Source: Caballeronia choica (GTDB lineage: Bacteria; Pseudomonadota; Gammaproteobacteria; Burkholderiales; Burkholderiaceae). From it: a DNA stretch of 64,000 nt. Shown here one piece after another: positions 28,585 to 37,177 of this stretch (positions are counted from its first letter, which is position 1; each line of letters starts with the position of its first letter). The notes under the pieces were generated by a model. The model was given only the letters and a program-made list of their open reading frames with translations, was not told the origin of the DNA and searched no databases. The DNA is taken from NCBI RefSeq assembly GCF_001544535.1, contig NZ_FCON02000023.1, forward strand, positions 1 through 64,000. Reading direction: 5' to 3'. The position numbers and the translations under genes are program-made.

Positions 28585-29641
28585 TTCGCGGGCGGCGCGC
28601 ACGATCACGCGCCGCTTCGCGTTTGGCGCAGTGGCAGCGGTGCTGGCGATGGCCTGCGCGCAGTTCGCGCCGGCCGCGCTCGCCGTGGGCGGCTCGCCGC
28701 CCGCTGGCGTGCAGCCGCTCGGCGCTTCGTCCCCGGGCACGGCGCCGCCGCCGGCGCGCACCGATCGCTCCGACGGCACCACGGCGAGCGGTCCGGTGCG
28801 GGCCCAGCCGCCGCACATGCCGTTCTACGTCGCGACCAAAGGTCAGACGACGCTCTATCTGCTCGGCACGCTGCATGTCGGCTACGCGAACGACTATCCC
28901 GCCGAGCAGCCGTTTCGCAAGCCGATTCTCGCCGCGCTCGACGCATCGCCGACGCTGGCGCTCGAAATCTCCCCCGACGATCTGCTCTTCTCGCAGGAAG
29001 ACGTGACGCGCTACGGCATGTGTCGCAGCGAGTGCCTGCTCGACTATCTGCCGGACTCGATGTGGCAGAAGGTCGAGGCGCGCATGCGCAGCAACCCCGC
29101 CGCGCTGGCGCAGTTGCGGCACACGCGGCCGTGGCTCGCGTCGATGCTGGTGGAAACCTACGACACGCTCAAGGCCGGCTTTCTGAGCGAGTACGGCACC
29201 GAGGCGCAATTGCAGGATGTGTACCTGAGGGCGCGGGGCAGGATCGTCGGACTGGAGACGCTCAACGAGCAGATATCGACGTTCACGAAGCTGACGTCGG
29301 CGCAACAGCGCGAAATGCTCGCGCAGGATCTCGTGCAGACGCCGGCGGAGAACGTCGCCGATGTGAAGGAACTGCATCGGCTGTGGCGCATCGGCGATGC
29401 CGATGCGCTCAAGGCCTGGGACGATGCCAAGGGGCAGAAGCTCGCGCGGTCGAAGGCGCTGGCGGCTTCCGTCGATAATCGCGTGGTCTATGAGCGCAAC
29501 CGGCGATTTGTCACGCGCATGCTGGCGATCGCGGCGCCGAACAAACCGGTGTTTGTCGCGATCGGGGCGCTGCATCTGGGCGGGGAGCGCGGGGTGCTCG
29601 AGTTGCTCAGGCGGCGGGGGTTTGTGGTGGAGGCGGGGTGA
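28577..29641 (+). CDS. TraB/GumN-family protein, secreted
   Basis: The 354-residue product has an N-terminal signal sequence (RRFAFGAVAAVLAMACAQFA), a Pro/Ser linker and a TraB/PrgY/GumN domain. The domain's conserved blocks are GTLHVGY (~97-103), ALEIS, VVYERNRRFV and VFVAIGALHLGGERG near the end. Members of this fold have conserved Glu/His residues and some are metalloproteases; others affect pheromone or polysaccharide export. The overlap with dppF suggests a peptide-related role in the envelope, which is inference. Confidence 0.85.
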
Positions 29642-29742
29642 GGGCGTTATGGTTTTTGCGTTTCGGAGTTATCTGGTTGTTCCCCAAGGCATGAGGTGGC
29701 TAAAAGTCGAAGCTCCATAACGAATAAAAAAGGAGCCTGGAC

Positions 29743-30885
29743 GTGAGACGTTACTACATCAAAGTCGGCGACAAGACGACGAGCGGCGCGACAGTCATCG
29801 AAGGGATGAGCGGCGCCAGTCATCACGGGGTGCCGTTGTCGTTCATCGGCGCGAAGATCTACTGCCCGACGTGCAAGTCGGACGGAGTCATCATGCCGCA
29901 AGGCCCGCGCCGGCCCGATAACTGGATGGGCAAGCAATCCGCACTCGATAACGATTTCGGCATGTGCGCGTGCCGGCCAGTGCCGGTTTTGATCGCGTCA
30001 CAGAACAATATGTCGATGTCGTTCGAGGTGCATGAGCTTGCGCGGATGGGTTTTTCTGCGACCGGGGGAAGGCTCGCTGGGGTATCGGGCGTCGGGAATG
30101 CCGCTCCGCTTGTGCGTTCGGCTGCGGATACGGGCGGCGAGGCAGATCCGTCGCCCACGCCGCAAGGCAGTGGGGCGGCGGACTGTTCTTATCTGGACGG
30201 GTCGAAGGGTCGTATCGATGCACCAGCCGAGTTCTACGCTCACGACAAACCGGTGTCGCTTTCAGCCGGAAGACCGACGCAGGCGGATTTCCCGAGCGGC
30301 GGGCTCACATCAGCGACGGAATACGACGCAACCGTAGGCGGCAAGACGGTTCCGATCTACGTCCCGACGCGAACACCTGCGGACGGCGCGCCGATGATCG
30401 GCCAGACGCAACTGGCGGAAGCGCTTGAAGCGTTGCCGCCTCGGCATCTGGAAAATATCGGCCGAATCACGACCAACGCCTCGCCCAATCCAGACGACAT
30501 ACACTGGCAACAACGTTACGACGATGCCAGTTTTTCGTCGGCGGCGACCGCCGATATCAAACAAGGCGTTGCGTTCTTCCCCTGGAAGGCGTGGAAAGGC
30601 CAGTCGTCAATTCCGCAGCAGTACATCGACAGTACGATGCTGCACGAGACCGGGCATCAGATGAGTGAAGCGTTATGGCACGAGAAGCCTGCCATGAAAC
30701 TCGCGTATGAAAACGCCATCGCCCACGACGGGCAGGCGCCATCGCGATACGCGGAGCAGAACATCAATGAGGACTTTGCGGAGTCGGCGAACATGTATTG
30801 GTCGAGCAAGGGCACGCCGTGCGAAGCAGAGGGCCGTAGGCGTTATCCGGCTCGATATCGCTACTTCGATTCGATTTCGCAATGA
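29743..30885 (+). CDS. PAAR-metallopeptidase fusion, candidate T6SS effector
   Basis: This 380-residue protein fuses a PAAR spike-tip domain (residues ~1-95; IKVGDKTTSGATVIEG, then CPTC and CAC near the zinc site) to a C-terminal zinc peptidase-like domain. That domain has a HETGH motif at 301-305 and acidic candidates for the third ligand in NEDFAES (343-349). A Gly/Pro-rich linker joins them. The layout is that of specialised T6SS effectors that carry their toxin on the PAAR. The GTG start has aaggag nine bases upstream. A lipoprotein gene follows directly and may give immunity. No T6SS core genes are nearby. Target unknown; cell-wall peptides or proteins are both possible. Confidence 0.82.
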   Translation: MRRYYIKVGDKTTSGATVIEGMSGASHHGVPLSFIGAKIYCPTCKSDGVIMPQGPRRPDNWMGKQSALDNDFGMCACRPVPVLIASQNNMSMSFEVHELARMGFSATGGRLAGVSGVGNAAPLVRSAADTGGEADPSPTPQGSGAADCSYLDGSKGRIDAPAEFYAHDKPVSLSAGRPTQADFPSGGLTSATEYDATVGGKTVPIYVPTRTPADGAPMIGQTQLAEALEALPPRHLENIGRITTNASPNPDDIHWQQRYDDASFSSAATADIKQGVAFFPWKAWKGQSSIPQQYIDSTMLHETGHQMSEALWHEKPAMKLAYENAIAHDGQAPSRYAEQNINEDFAESANMYWSSKGTPCEAEGRRRYPARYRYFDSISQ

Positions 30886-30886
30886 A

Positions 30887-31456
30887 ATGAAAAAACCGCT
30901 TGCGTTCGCTATCGCCATCACTATCGCATCCGCGATTGCTGCCGGTTGCGCTGTTCAAACAGGAAACGAGGTCATGTCAAAGAAGTTCTCGCTCGAAGGT
31001 TTTCAAGCTGCCAATCTGCCGCATCCCGGAACCATCACCTTTATTGAATCATGGAACGACAAACCCAAAACTGAATCCGCCGATCAATATCCCGATTCTT
31101 TCAAGTTTCGATGCATCGATGAGAATGAAGATATTGTTCCGAGAGATCGCGCACAGTTGTGCATTCCGATCATGGAGTTCAATGTCAAGGCTGTCGATGA
31201 AGCGGGCAATCCGCATCCGTTCAAAGGGGCGCACTTCATCTCGATCACGGCTTACGGGCCGAATCACCGGTTTGTCGAAGTAACCGATTCCGTTCCACAG
31301 TCCCCGTCGCCATTGCCCGAGCCGCCGAGAATTTCCCCGAAGACGCCGTCGGCCACGGAACCCCCGGGCGCGCGGTTGGCAACGCCACGTTCAGTATCGG
31401 CCAGAAAGCCGATGGGATTCTGGGAGAGGATCAGAAAAGCGATGCGTGGGATCTGA
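30887..31456 (+). CDS. Lipoprotein, candidate immunity to the PAAR-peptidase
   Basis: The 189-residue protein begins with a lipoprotein signal (AIAITIASAIAAGC, Cys at residue 21). It continues as a soluble beta-rich domain with two further Cys pairs possible, and ends in a Pro-rich then basic tail (GFWERIRKAMRGI). The ATG lies just after the stop of the PAAR-peptidase gene. Periplasmic lipoprotein immunity proteins are common partners of cell-wall-acting T6SS toxins. I recognise no family, so the role is positional inference. Confidence 0.55.
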   Translation: MKKPLAFAIAITIASAIAAGCAVQTGNEVMSKKFSLEGFQAANLPHPGTITFIESWNDKPKTESADQYPDSFKFRCIDENEDIVPRDRAQLCIPIMEFNVKAVDEAGNPHPFKGAHFISITAYGPNHRFVEVTDSVPQSPSPLPEPPRISPKTPSATEPPGARLATPRSVSARKPMGFWERIRKAMRGI

Positions 31457-31525
31457 GGGAGGGTAAGAACCGATCTCGGAACGATGCTGCTTTATTTTGC
31501 ACTAGATGGCATCGCCGCTAACAGT

Positions 31526-31556
31526 GCCGGCGTGAGGGCACATCCCCCACGCCGGC
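31526..31556. terminator. Hairpin between convergent genes
   Basis: gccggcgtg (31526-31534) pairs perfectly with cacgccggc (31548-31556). It lies between the lipoprotein gene and the convergent DUF979 gene and could terminate both, although T-tracts are absent. Confidence 0.6.
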
Positions 31557-31565
31557 CGCGCTAAA

Positions 31566-32522
31566 TCACAAAAACATCAACCAGTTCAACAACACAATAT
31601 TCACGATCAACAGGGAAAGCGCCGTCGGCACCTGCACCTTGATCACCGCATTCTTGTCCGGCAACTCCAGCAACGCCGCCGGCACGATATTGAAGTTCGC
31701 GGCCATCGGCGTCATCAACGTCCCGCAGTAGCCCGAGAACATGCCAATCGCGACCATCGTGGCCGGATTACCGTGGAACACGCCGACAAGAATCGGCACC
31801 CCCACGCCACCCGTCATCACCGGAAACGCCGCGAAGCCATTGCCCATCACCATCGTGAAGAGCGCCATGCCGACGCAATACACCGCCACCGCAACGAGCC
31901 GGTAATCGAGGTTCACATAAGCCGTCGTGACATGCGCGACGGCCTTGCCGACACCCGCATCGGAGAACACGAGCCCGAGCATGCCGAGCATCTGCGGCAG
32001 CACCGCAGCCCACGACAGCGCATCGATCAGCCGCCGCGTCTCCTTCATCGATTGCCCGACGGTATCGCGCGTCATGACGCAGGCGATCCCGAGCGCGATC
32101 ACGCAGCCGATGCCGAAGCCGATCAGCGTCACGTTCTTCAGTTCGATCAGCGGCGTGCCGCCGAACACGACATGGCTCGCGCCGAGCGTCACGATCACGG
32201 TGACGACCGGAATCGTCAGCGCCGGGATGAACAGCTTGTTGCCGAGACGCATCGCGCTCTGGCGGCGCGTTTCGTCGGAGAGCATCTTCGGTTTGGCGCC
32301 GGTCACCCCGCCGAAGCCGGCGATGAGCGCCATCGCGACCACGAGCACGCCCACGACAGCGGGCGGCAGCAGGTCGCCGATCAGGAAGATCGACGCATAG
32401 ACGAGCCAGAACACGCCGGTGCTAAGGCGGCGCGGGTGCGACCGGTCGGTGATGATCATCCCGCCGACGACCACCAGCACGAGCCCGACGAGATAAAACA
32501 GATAGTTGATCGTGAGCGTCAT
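31566..32522 (-). CDS. DUF979 membrane protein, putative 5-oxoproline transporter subunit
   Basis: The 318-residue protein has about nine to ten hydrophobic segments and belongs to DUF979 (FSGYCGTLMTPMAANFNIVP region). It overlaps DUF969 by 4 bp (ATGA). DUF969/DUF979 pairs often neighbour pyroglutamyl-peptidase or 5-oxoprolinase genes, so together they are thought to move pyroglutamate or related compounds. That role is inference from neighbourhood; no transport motif proves the substrate. Confidence 0.85.
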   Translation of the reverse strand: MTLTINYLFYLVGLVLVVVGGMIITDRSHPRRLSTGVFWLVYASIFLIGDLLPPAVVGVLVVAMALIAGFGGVTGAKPKMLSDETRRQSAMRLGNKLFIPALTIPVVTVIVTLGASHVVFGGTPLIELKNVTLIGFGIGCVIALGIACVMTRDTVGQSMKETRRLIDALSWAAVLPQMLGMLGLVFSDAGVGKAVAHVTTAYVNLDYRLVAVAVYCVGMALFTMVMGNGFAAFPVMTGGVGVPILVGVFHGNPATMVAIGMFSGYCGTLMTPMAANFNIVPAALLELPDKNAVIKVQVPTALSLLIVNIVLLNWLMFL

Positions 32523-33238
32523 GCCTTTTCTCCCACGACGTTCCGGGTCAGCGCGCCGAGTTCCTTCGTGAGTCGCCGGTCCAGAAGCCACAGCCGGAAG
32601 CCGTGGATGAGAAACGCGCAGATCGCGGTCGGGATGCCCCACACGGCCACGTGCATCGGCTCGACGACAATCCCCGCTTCCTTCAGGAACGTGACCATCA
32701 GCACGATCGCCCCGAACGCGACGAAGATGTCTTCGCCGAAGAAGAGGCCGACGTTGTCGGTCGCCGCCGAGTACGCGCGCAGCTTGAAGCGGATCGCGTC
32801 GGAGAGCTTGCCGAAGCGCGCTTCGGTCGCGCCTTCCGCCATTGGCGCGAGAAGCGGCCGGACCATCTGCGGATGGCCGCCGAGACCGGTCAGCCCGACT
32901 GCCGCCGTCAGTTCGCGAACCAGCAGATACACGATCAGGAGGCGCCCGGCGGTGGCCGCCTTGATGCCCGAAATCCAGATCTGCGCGCGTTCGCGCAGGC
33001 CGTGACGCTCAAGCAGGCCGATCACCGCGAGCGGCAGCAGAATGATCAGCGGGATGTTGCGGGTCTTGAGAAACCCCGTGCCGATCGCGGCAAGGATGCG
33101 ATCGAGCGGAAAATGCGCCGCGAAGCCGGTGATGATCGCAGCGGCCGCGACGATCAGCATCGGATTGAAGCGCAGGATGAAGCCCACGATGATGACGGCC
33201 ACGCCGATCAGCGGCCATAGATTGACTGCGGTTTGCAT
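32519..33238 (-). CDS. DUF969 membrane protein, putative 5-oxoproline transporter subunit
   Basis: The 239-residue polytopic protein starts MQTAVNLWPLIGVAVIIVGF and contains the conserved RAYSAATDNVGLFFGEDIFV block of DUF969. It is coupled to DUF979 downstream. The frame stays open upstream past a terminator without coding signs; this ATG has a ggagat ribosome-binding site. It follows pxpA after 169 bases. Confidence 0.85.
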   Translation of the reverse strand: MQTAVNLWPLIGVAVIIVGFILRFNPMLIVAAAAIITGFAAHFPLDRILAAIGTGFLKTRNIPLIILLPLAVIGLLERHGLRERAQIWISGIKAATAGRLLIVYLLVRELTAAVGLTGLGGHPQMVRPLLAPMAEGATEARFGKLSDAIRFKLRAYSAATDNVGLFFGEDIFVAFGAIVLMVTFLKEAGIVVEPMHVAVWGIPTAICAFLIHGFRLWLLDRRLTKELGALTRNVVGEKA

Positions 33239-33351
33239 GAGATCTCCAAACGGTGACGTCAAGTCCCGGATTCCGGGACGCGTTCCCGATGCGGCCGAAC
33301 GAAAGCCGCACCGGTTTGCCAGGACGGCTCTGACGGCCGCCTTTTTGCTAA

Positions 33352-33378
33352 AACGCCCCGCGAACTTCGCGGGGCGTT
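33352..33378. terminator. Strong hairpin between pxpA and DUF969
   Basis: aacgccccgcgaa and ttcgcggggcgtt form a near-perfect 13-bp inverted repeat with T-rich sequence on both sides. On the minus strand it lies after pxpA and before DUF969. It either ends the pxpBCA message or attenuates expression of the transporter genes. Confidence 0.85.
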
Positions 33379-33407
33379 CAATGCTTTTTTGCCTCCGTAC
33401 TACGCAA

Positions 33408-34154
33408 TCAGTTGCCGTGCGCCGCACGCACTTCGATGCCAGCCGTCGCCAGCGCCGCACGGATGCGTCGCGCGAACGCGAGCGCGTGCGCGCCGTCGCC
33501 GTGCAGGCAGATGGTCTGCGCGTTGAGCGGCACCCATTCGCCGCTCACCGCCTGCACGCGCTGCTCGCGCACCATCGCAAGCGTGCGGTCGAGCACGATG
33601 TCCTCGTCGTCGAGCAGCGCGCCCGGCTCCTTGCGCGGCACGAGTGAGCCGTCGGCGCGATAGCCGCGGTCGGCGAACACTTCCTCGATCGCGACGATCC
33701 CCGACTTGCGCGCCGCTTCCACGAGCCCGCTGTTCGCGAGCCCGAACACCATCAGCGACGGGTCGAAGTCGTGCACGGCCGAGACGATCGCATCGGCGAT
33801 TTCGGGATTGCGCGCCGCCTGGTTGTAGAGCGCGCCGTGCGGCTTGACGTGCGCGATGCGCCCGCCCTCCGCCTGCGCGATCGCCGACAGCGCGCCGAGC
33901 TGATATAGCACGCCCGCGTAGATCTCGGACGCCGGCAGGTCCATCTCCTTGCGGCCGAAGTTCTGGCGGTCGTTGAAGCTCGGGTGCGCGCCGATCGACA
34001 CGCCCTTTTCGACGGCCCAGCGCACGCAATCGCGCATCGCGGTGGCGCCGCCCGCGTGCCAGCCGCACGCAATATTGGCCGAGCTGACCAGGTCGAGCAG
34101 GGCTTCGTCGGAGCCGCAGCCTTCGCCGAGATCGGCGTTGAGATCGATTTCCAT
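33408..34154 (-). CDS. pxpA: 5-oxoprolinase subunit PxpA (LamB/YcsF family)
   Basis: PxpA works with PxpB and PxpC to hydrolyse 5-oxoproline to glutamate using ATP. The 248-residue product has the signature N-terminus [20 protein letters not shown]. It also has [37 protein letters not shown] and [15 protein letters not shown]. The chosen ATG lies 23 bases after the pxpC stop. It is the last of the three prolinase genes in transcription order. Confidence 0.95.
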   Translation of the reverse strand: MEIDLNADLGEGCGSDEALLDLVSSANIACGWHAGGATAMRDCVRWAVEKGVSIGAHPSFNDRQNFGRKEMDLPASEIYAGVLYQLGALSAIAQAEGGRIAHVKPHGALYNQAARNPEIADAIVSAVHDFDPSLMVFGLANSGLVEAARKSGIVAIEEVFADRGYRADGSLVPRKEPGALLDDEDIVLDRTLAMVREQRVQAVSGEWVPLNAQTICLHGDGAHALAFARRIRAALATAGIEVRAAHGN

Positions 34155-34177
34155 GACTATCTTTCCGCTGTTTCGGG

Positions 34178-35209
34178 TCACCGCGCGCATCGCTCCTCAT
34201 GCATGTCGATGGCGGCTTCCACTTGTTTCACGTACATCCGTTCGTCGGCGAGCGCGTGGCGCGCTTCTTCCACCGATGTCTCGATGAAGCGCACGCCGCT
34301 ATTCAGGCGCGCCTGCGCGAGCTTCCACAGATCCGCCCGGATCACGGCGCCGATCTTCGGATAGCCGCCGGTCGTCTGCGCGTCGCCCATCAGGACGATC
34401 GGCTGGCCGTTGGGCGGCACCTGGATCGTGCCCGGCAGCACCGCGTGCGACAAGAGGTCGATTCTGCTCTTGCGCTCGAGCGCCGTCCCGGCGAGCCGGA
34501 AGCCCATGCGGTTGCTGTTCGGCGTGATGGTCCATTCCTCGTTCCAGAAGTCGCGCTGCGCCTCGTCGGTGAAACTGTCGTATTCCGGGCCGCGCAGCAC
34601 GCGGATCGGAATCGACCACGCGATGCCCGGCGCGTGCCGCCCGCGCCGCAACGGTTCGTCGACGAGCACGAACTTGCACCACGCCGGCGCCTTGACGCCG
34701 AACGCGGGCTCGGCCGGCGAAAACGCGACGCCCTTGTGCGGCAGCGGCACGCCGACCGGCAGCCGGTCGCCGTCGCGCAGCGCGCGGCCGCCGAGCCCGC
34801 CGAAGCACGCGCCGAGGTCGGTGCTGCGCGAGCCGAGCATCGGCAACACGTCGATGCCGCCCGCCACGCACACATAACCGCGCATGCCGCGCTTCGCCGC
34901 ACGCAAGGTCAGTTCCTGTCCCGCCTGGACGGGGACGCTCCACCACGAATAGACCGGCTCGCCGTCGAGCGTCGCGCCGAAATCGGTGCCGGTGATCGCG
35001 GCGCGCGTCGCGTGCTTGAAGCGCAGCACGGTCGGCCCGAAAGTCACTTCGATGCCTGCCGCGTCCGCCTTGTTGCCGACGATGCGGTTGCCGATTTCCA
35101 GCGACAACGCATCGAGCGCGCCGCCCGAACTCACGCCGAGATGACGGTAGCCGTGGCGCCCGAGGTCCTGCACGGAGGTGAGCACGCCCGCGCGAATCAC
35201 ATCGATCAT
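34178..35209 (-). CDS. pxpC: 5-oxoprolinase subunit PxpC (biotin-dependent carboxylase-like family)
   Basis: The 343-residue product matches the allophanate-hydrolase-subunit-2-like family. It carries [20 protein letters not shown] at the N-terminus and [20 protein letters not shown] near residue 285. It forms the 5-oxoprolinase complex with PxpA and PxpB. It overlaps pxpB by 4 bp, implying translational coupling. Confidence 0.94.
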   Translation of the reverse strand: MIDVIRAGVLTSVQDLGRHGYRHLGVSSGGALDALSLEIGNRIVGNKADAAGIEVTFGPTVLRFKHATRAAITGTDFGATLDGEPVYSWWSVPVQAGQELTLRAAKRGMRGYVCVAGGIDVLPMLGSRSTDLGACFGGLGGRALRDGDRLPVGVPLPHKGVAFSPAEPAFGVKAPAWCKFVLVDEPLRRGRHAPGIAWSIPIRVLRGPEYDSFTDEAQRDFWNEEWTITPNSNRMGFRLAGTALERKSRIDLLSHAVLPGTIQVPPNGQPIVLMGDAQTTGGYPKIGAVIRADLWKLAQARLNSGVRFIETSVEEARHALADERMYVKQVEAAIDMHEERCAR

Positions 35210-35859
35210 GCGAGCACCTCCAGCGCTTTGAAGCGCACGCGGTCGCCGGGCTGCATCAGCGTCGGCGGGTTGCGGGTCGGGTCGAAGAGCTTGAGGTCCG
35301 TGCGCCCGAGCAACTGCCAGCCGCCGGGCGACGCGGCCGGATAGATTCCCGTCTGCTCGCCGCCGATCCCGACCGAGCCGGCCGGCACTTCGAGCCGGGG
35401 CTCGGCGCGACGCGGCATGTGCAAGGTGCGGTCGAGGCCGCCCATGTATGCGAAGCCCGGCTGGAAGCCGAGGAAGAACACGACGTACTCGGCTTGCGTA
35501 TGACGTTTCACGACTTCATCGACCGACAATCCGACGTGCCTGGCGAGCGCGGCGAGATCCGGGCCGTCCGCGCCGCCGTAGTGCACCGGGATCTCGATTT
35601 CCATCGTGACGGCGTCAGCCTCAGCGACGGTGTCCCAGCCGCTGTCCAGCTGTTCGGCGAGGCTTTGGTAGTCGGCTTGGAGCGGGTCGAAGACGATCGT
35701 CAGGTTGTTCATGCCCGGCACGACCTCGACGACATGAGGCCACAGCCGCGCGCTGTCGGCGAGCGCCCACATGCGGCGCTGGCACTCGAGCGTGGCGGGC
35801 GGCGGCGCTTCGCATACAAGGGCGGTGTCGCCAAGCGGATGAATTCGTGGTCTGGTCAT
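35206..35859 (-). CDS. pxpB: 5-oxoprolinase subunit PxpB
   Basis: The 217-residue product belongs to the allophanate-hydrolase-subunit-1-like family. It has the VVFFLGFQPGFAYMGGLD and PAGSVGIGGEQTGIYPAASPGGW blocks. It is the first gene of the minus-strand pxp operon and is divergent from a MarR-like regulator. Confidence 0.94.
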   Translation of the reverse strand: MTRPRIHPLGDTALVCEAPPPATLECQRRMWALADSARLWPHVVEVVPGMNNLTIVFDPLQADYQSLAEQLDSGWDTVAEADAVTMEIEIPVHYGGADGPDLAALARHVGLSVDEVVKRHTQAEYVVFFLGFQPGFAYMGGLDRTLHMPRRAEPRLEVPAGSVGIGGEQTGIYPAASPGGWQLLGRTDLKLFDPTRNPPTLMQPGDRVRFKALEVLA

Positions 35860-35917
35860 GCGGTCTTTGTCGGGTGAGCGCAGCGTACGAATGATGCGGC
35901 ACGTCGCCGCAGAATGT

Positions 35918-35950
35918 ACATTATCAATAATTTATCAACAAATTATCCAT
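35918..35950. promoter_or_regulatory. A/T-rich repeats in the pxpB/regulator divergent region
   Basis: ttatcaa occurs twice (35921-35927 and 35932-35938) and a related ttatcca follows (35943-35949), in an otherwise GC-rich region. Direct repeats spaced about one helical turn between a regulator gene and its likely target operon are a plausible operator. Confidence 0.45.
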
Positions 35951-36034
35951 TGGCGTTTCTTCCAGTGGCCTCGTCGCGGCCCGCGATTAGGCCCATACGC
36001 TACACTCGAACACACCAAAATCTGCTCAAGAACC

Positions 36035-36547
36035 ATGTCGCGCCATCCCACCAAGATCGTTTCTTCCGAGCATCTCGTCTCCGAATCGAGTGCCGAACTC
36101 TCCGAACTGGAGTACGGACTCATCATGGCAAGCAACGCGTTCAACCGTTGGATGGTGCGCTGCATGTCGGCGGCGGGCGCGAAGGACATGACGGCGGTCG
36201 AGGTGTCGCTGCTGCATCACGTGAGCCATCGCGACCGCAAGAAGAAACTCGCCGACATCTGCTTCGTACTGAACATCGAGGACACGCACGTTGCTACGTA
36301 TGCACTGAAAAAACTGGTGGCGCGCGGCTACGTCAAAAGCGAAAAGACGGGCAAGGAAGTGTTCTTCTCCGCGACGCCCGCTGGACGTGAACTATGCGGC
36401 AAGTATCGCGAAGTACGGGAGAGTTGTCTGATTACGACGTTGCGTGAAAGTGGCCTCACGAACGAACAGATCGGCGAGGCCGCGCAACTGATGCGCAACG
36501 CGTCGGGTCTCTACGACACGGCGGCGCGCGCGGCAGCTTCGCTTTGA
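36035..36547 (+). CDS. MarR-like winged-helix regulator
   Basis: The 170-residue protein is an all-helical, winged-helix DNA-binding protein. The helix-turn-helix lies around residues 70-105 (KKLADICFVLNIEDTHVATYALKKL), with a wing at YVKSEKTGKEVFFSATPAG. It is divergent from pxpB, so control of 5-oxoproline use is likely. The ATG at 36035 gives MSRHPTKIVSSEHLV; an upstream in-frame extension runs into the A/T-rich operator region and looks non-coding. Confidence 0.82.
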   Translation: MSRHPTKIVSSEHLVSESSAELSELEYGLIMASNAFNRWMVRCMSAAGAKDMTAVEVSLLHHVSHRDRKKKLADICFVLNIEDTHVATYALKKLVARGYVKSEKTGKEVFFSATPAGRELCGKYREVRESCLITTLRESGLTNEQIGEAAQLMRNASGLYDTAARAAASL

Positions 36548-36563
36548 TGCCGGAGCGAGTGCT

Positions 36564-37154
36564 TCAATAAATATCCGATTCCGTGACGACCGCATCGAGC
36601 GGCATGTCGTGCGACTCGTGCGGCAGGGCGTCGCATTTGCCCGATTCGTACGCAACGCCGATCGTCACCGGCTTCCGGCCCACGGGCCATGCGCCGAGCG
36701 TGCGGTCGTAATAACCGCCGCCGTATCCCAGCCGATAGCGCTTCGCATCGAACCCCACGCACGGTATCAGCAACAGGTCCGGCACGACGAGGCGTTCCTC
36801 CAGCGGCACGGGAATCCTGTAGCGGCCCGCTTTCATCGGCGCATGTTCGCGCCACGCGTGGAAGCGCATCGGCGCATGCCGCTCGACCACCACCGGCAAC
36901 GCCGCGTCGCGCGCAGCGTCGAGGGCGAGCCACGCGGCGAGTGTACTGCGCGCATCGAACTCTCCCGCGACCGGCCAATAGAAGCCGATGCACGACGCCG
37001 GATGCGCTGAAATCGCCGCCGTCACGCGACGCGCGAGCGCTTCGTTTCGCGCCGCGTGATCGGCCTCTTCTCGTTGCGCTTCGCGGGTTGCGAGAAGCGT
37101 TGCGCGCAGCGCGCTTTTCGGTTCTGGAGAAGGGTTGCGTGCTATGCTTTCCAC
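36564..37154 (-). CDS. fau: 5-formyltetrahydrofolate cyclo-ligase
   Basis: This enzyme returns 5-formyl-THF to the active folate pool (to 5,10-methenyl-THF) using ATP. The product (196 residues from this start) has the basic ATP-binding N-terminus SALRATLLATREAQ and the conserved GFDAKRYRLGYGGGYYDRTL (~140-160). GTG at 37154 and TTG at 37157 both sit behind an AGGAG; a TTG at 37184 would overlap the divergent slt start and has no ribosome-binding site. The 5' end is therefore uncertain by ten codons. Confidence 0.92.
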   Translation of the reverse strand: MESIARNPSPEPKSALRATLLATREAQREEADHAARNEALARRVTAAISAHPASCIGFYWPVAGEFDARSTLAAWLALDAARDAALPVVVERHAPMRFHAWREHAPMKAGRYRIPVPLEERLVVPDLLLIPCVGFDAKRYRLGYGGGYYDRTLGAWPVGRKPVTIGVAYESGKCDALPHESHDMPLDAVVTESDIY

Positions 37155-37177
37155 CAATTCGCGCTCCTGAAATAACG

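Noticed and set aside
31773-33005. 410-codon plus-strand frame over DUF979/DUF969
   Set aside because: His/Arg-rich antisense composition, no conserved motifs, overlaps two real membrane-protein genes.
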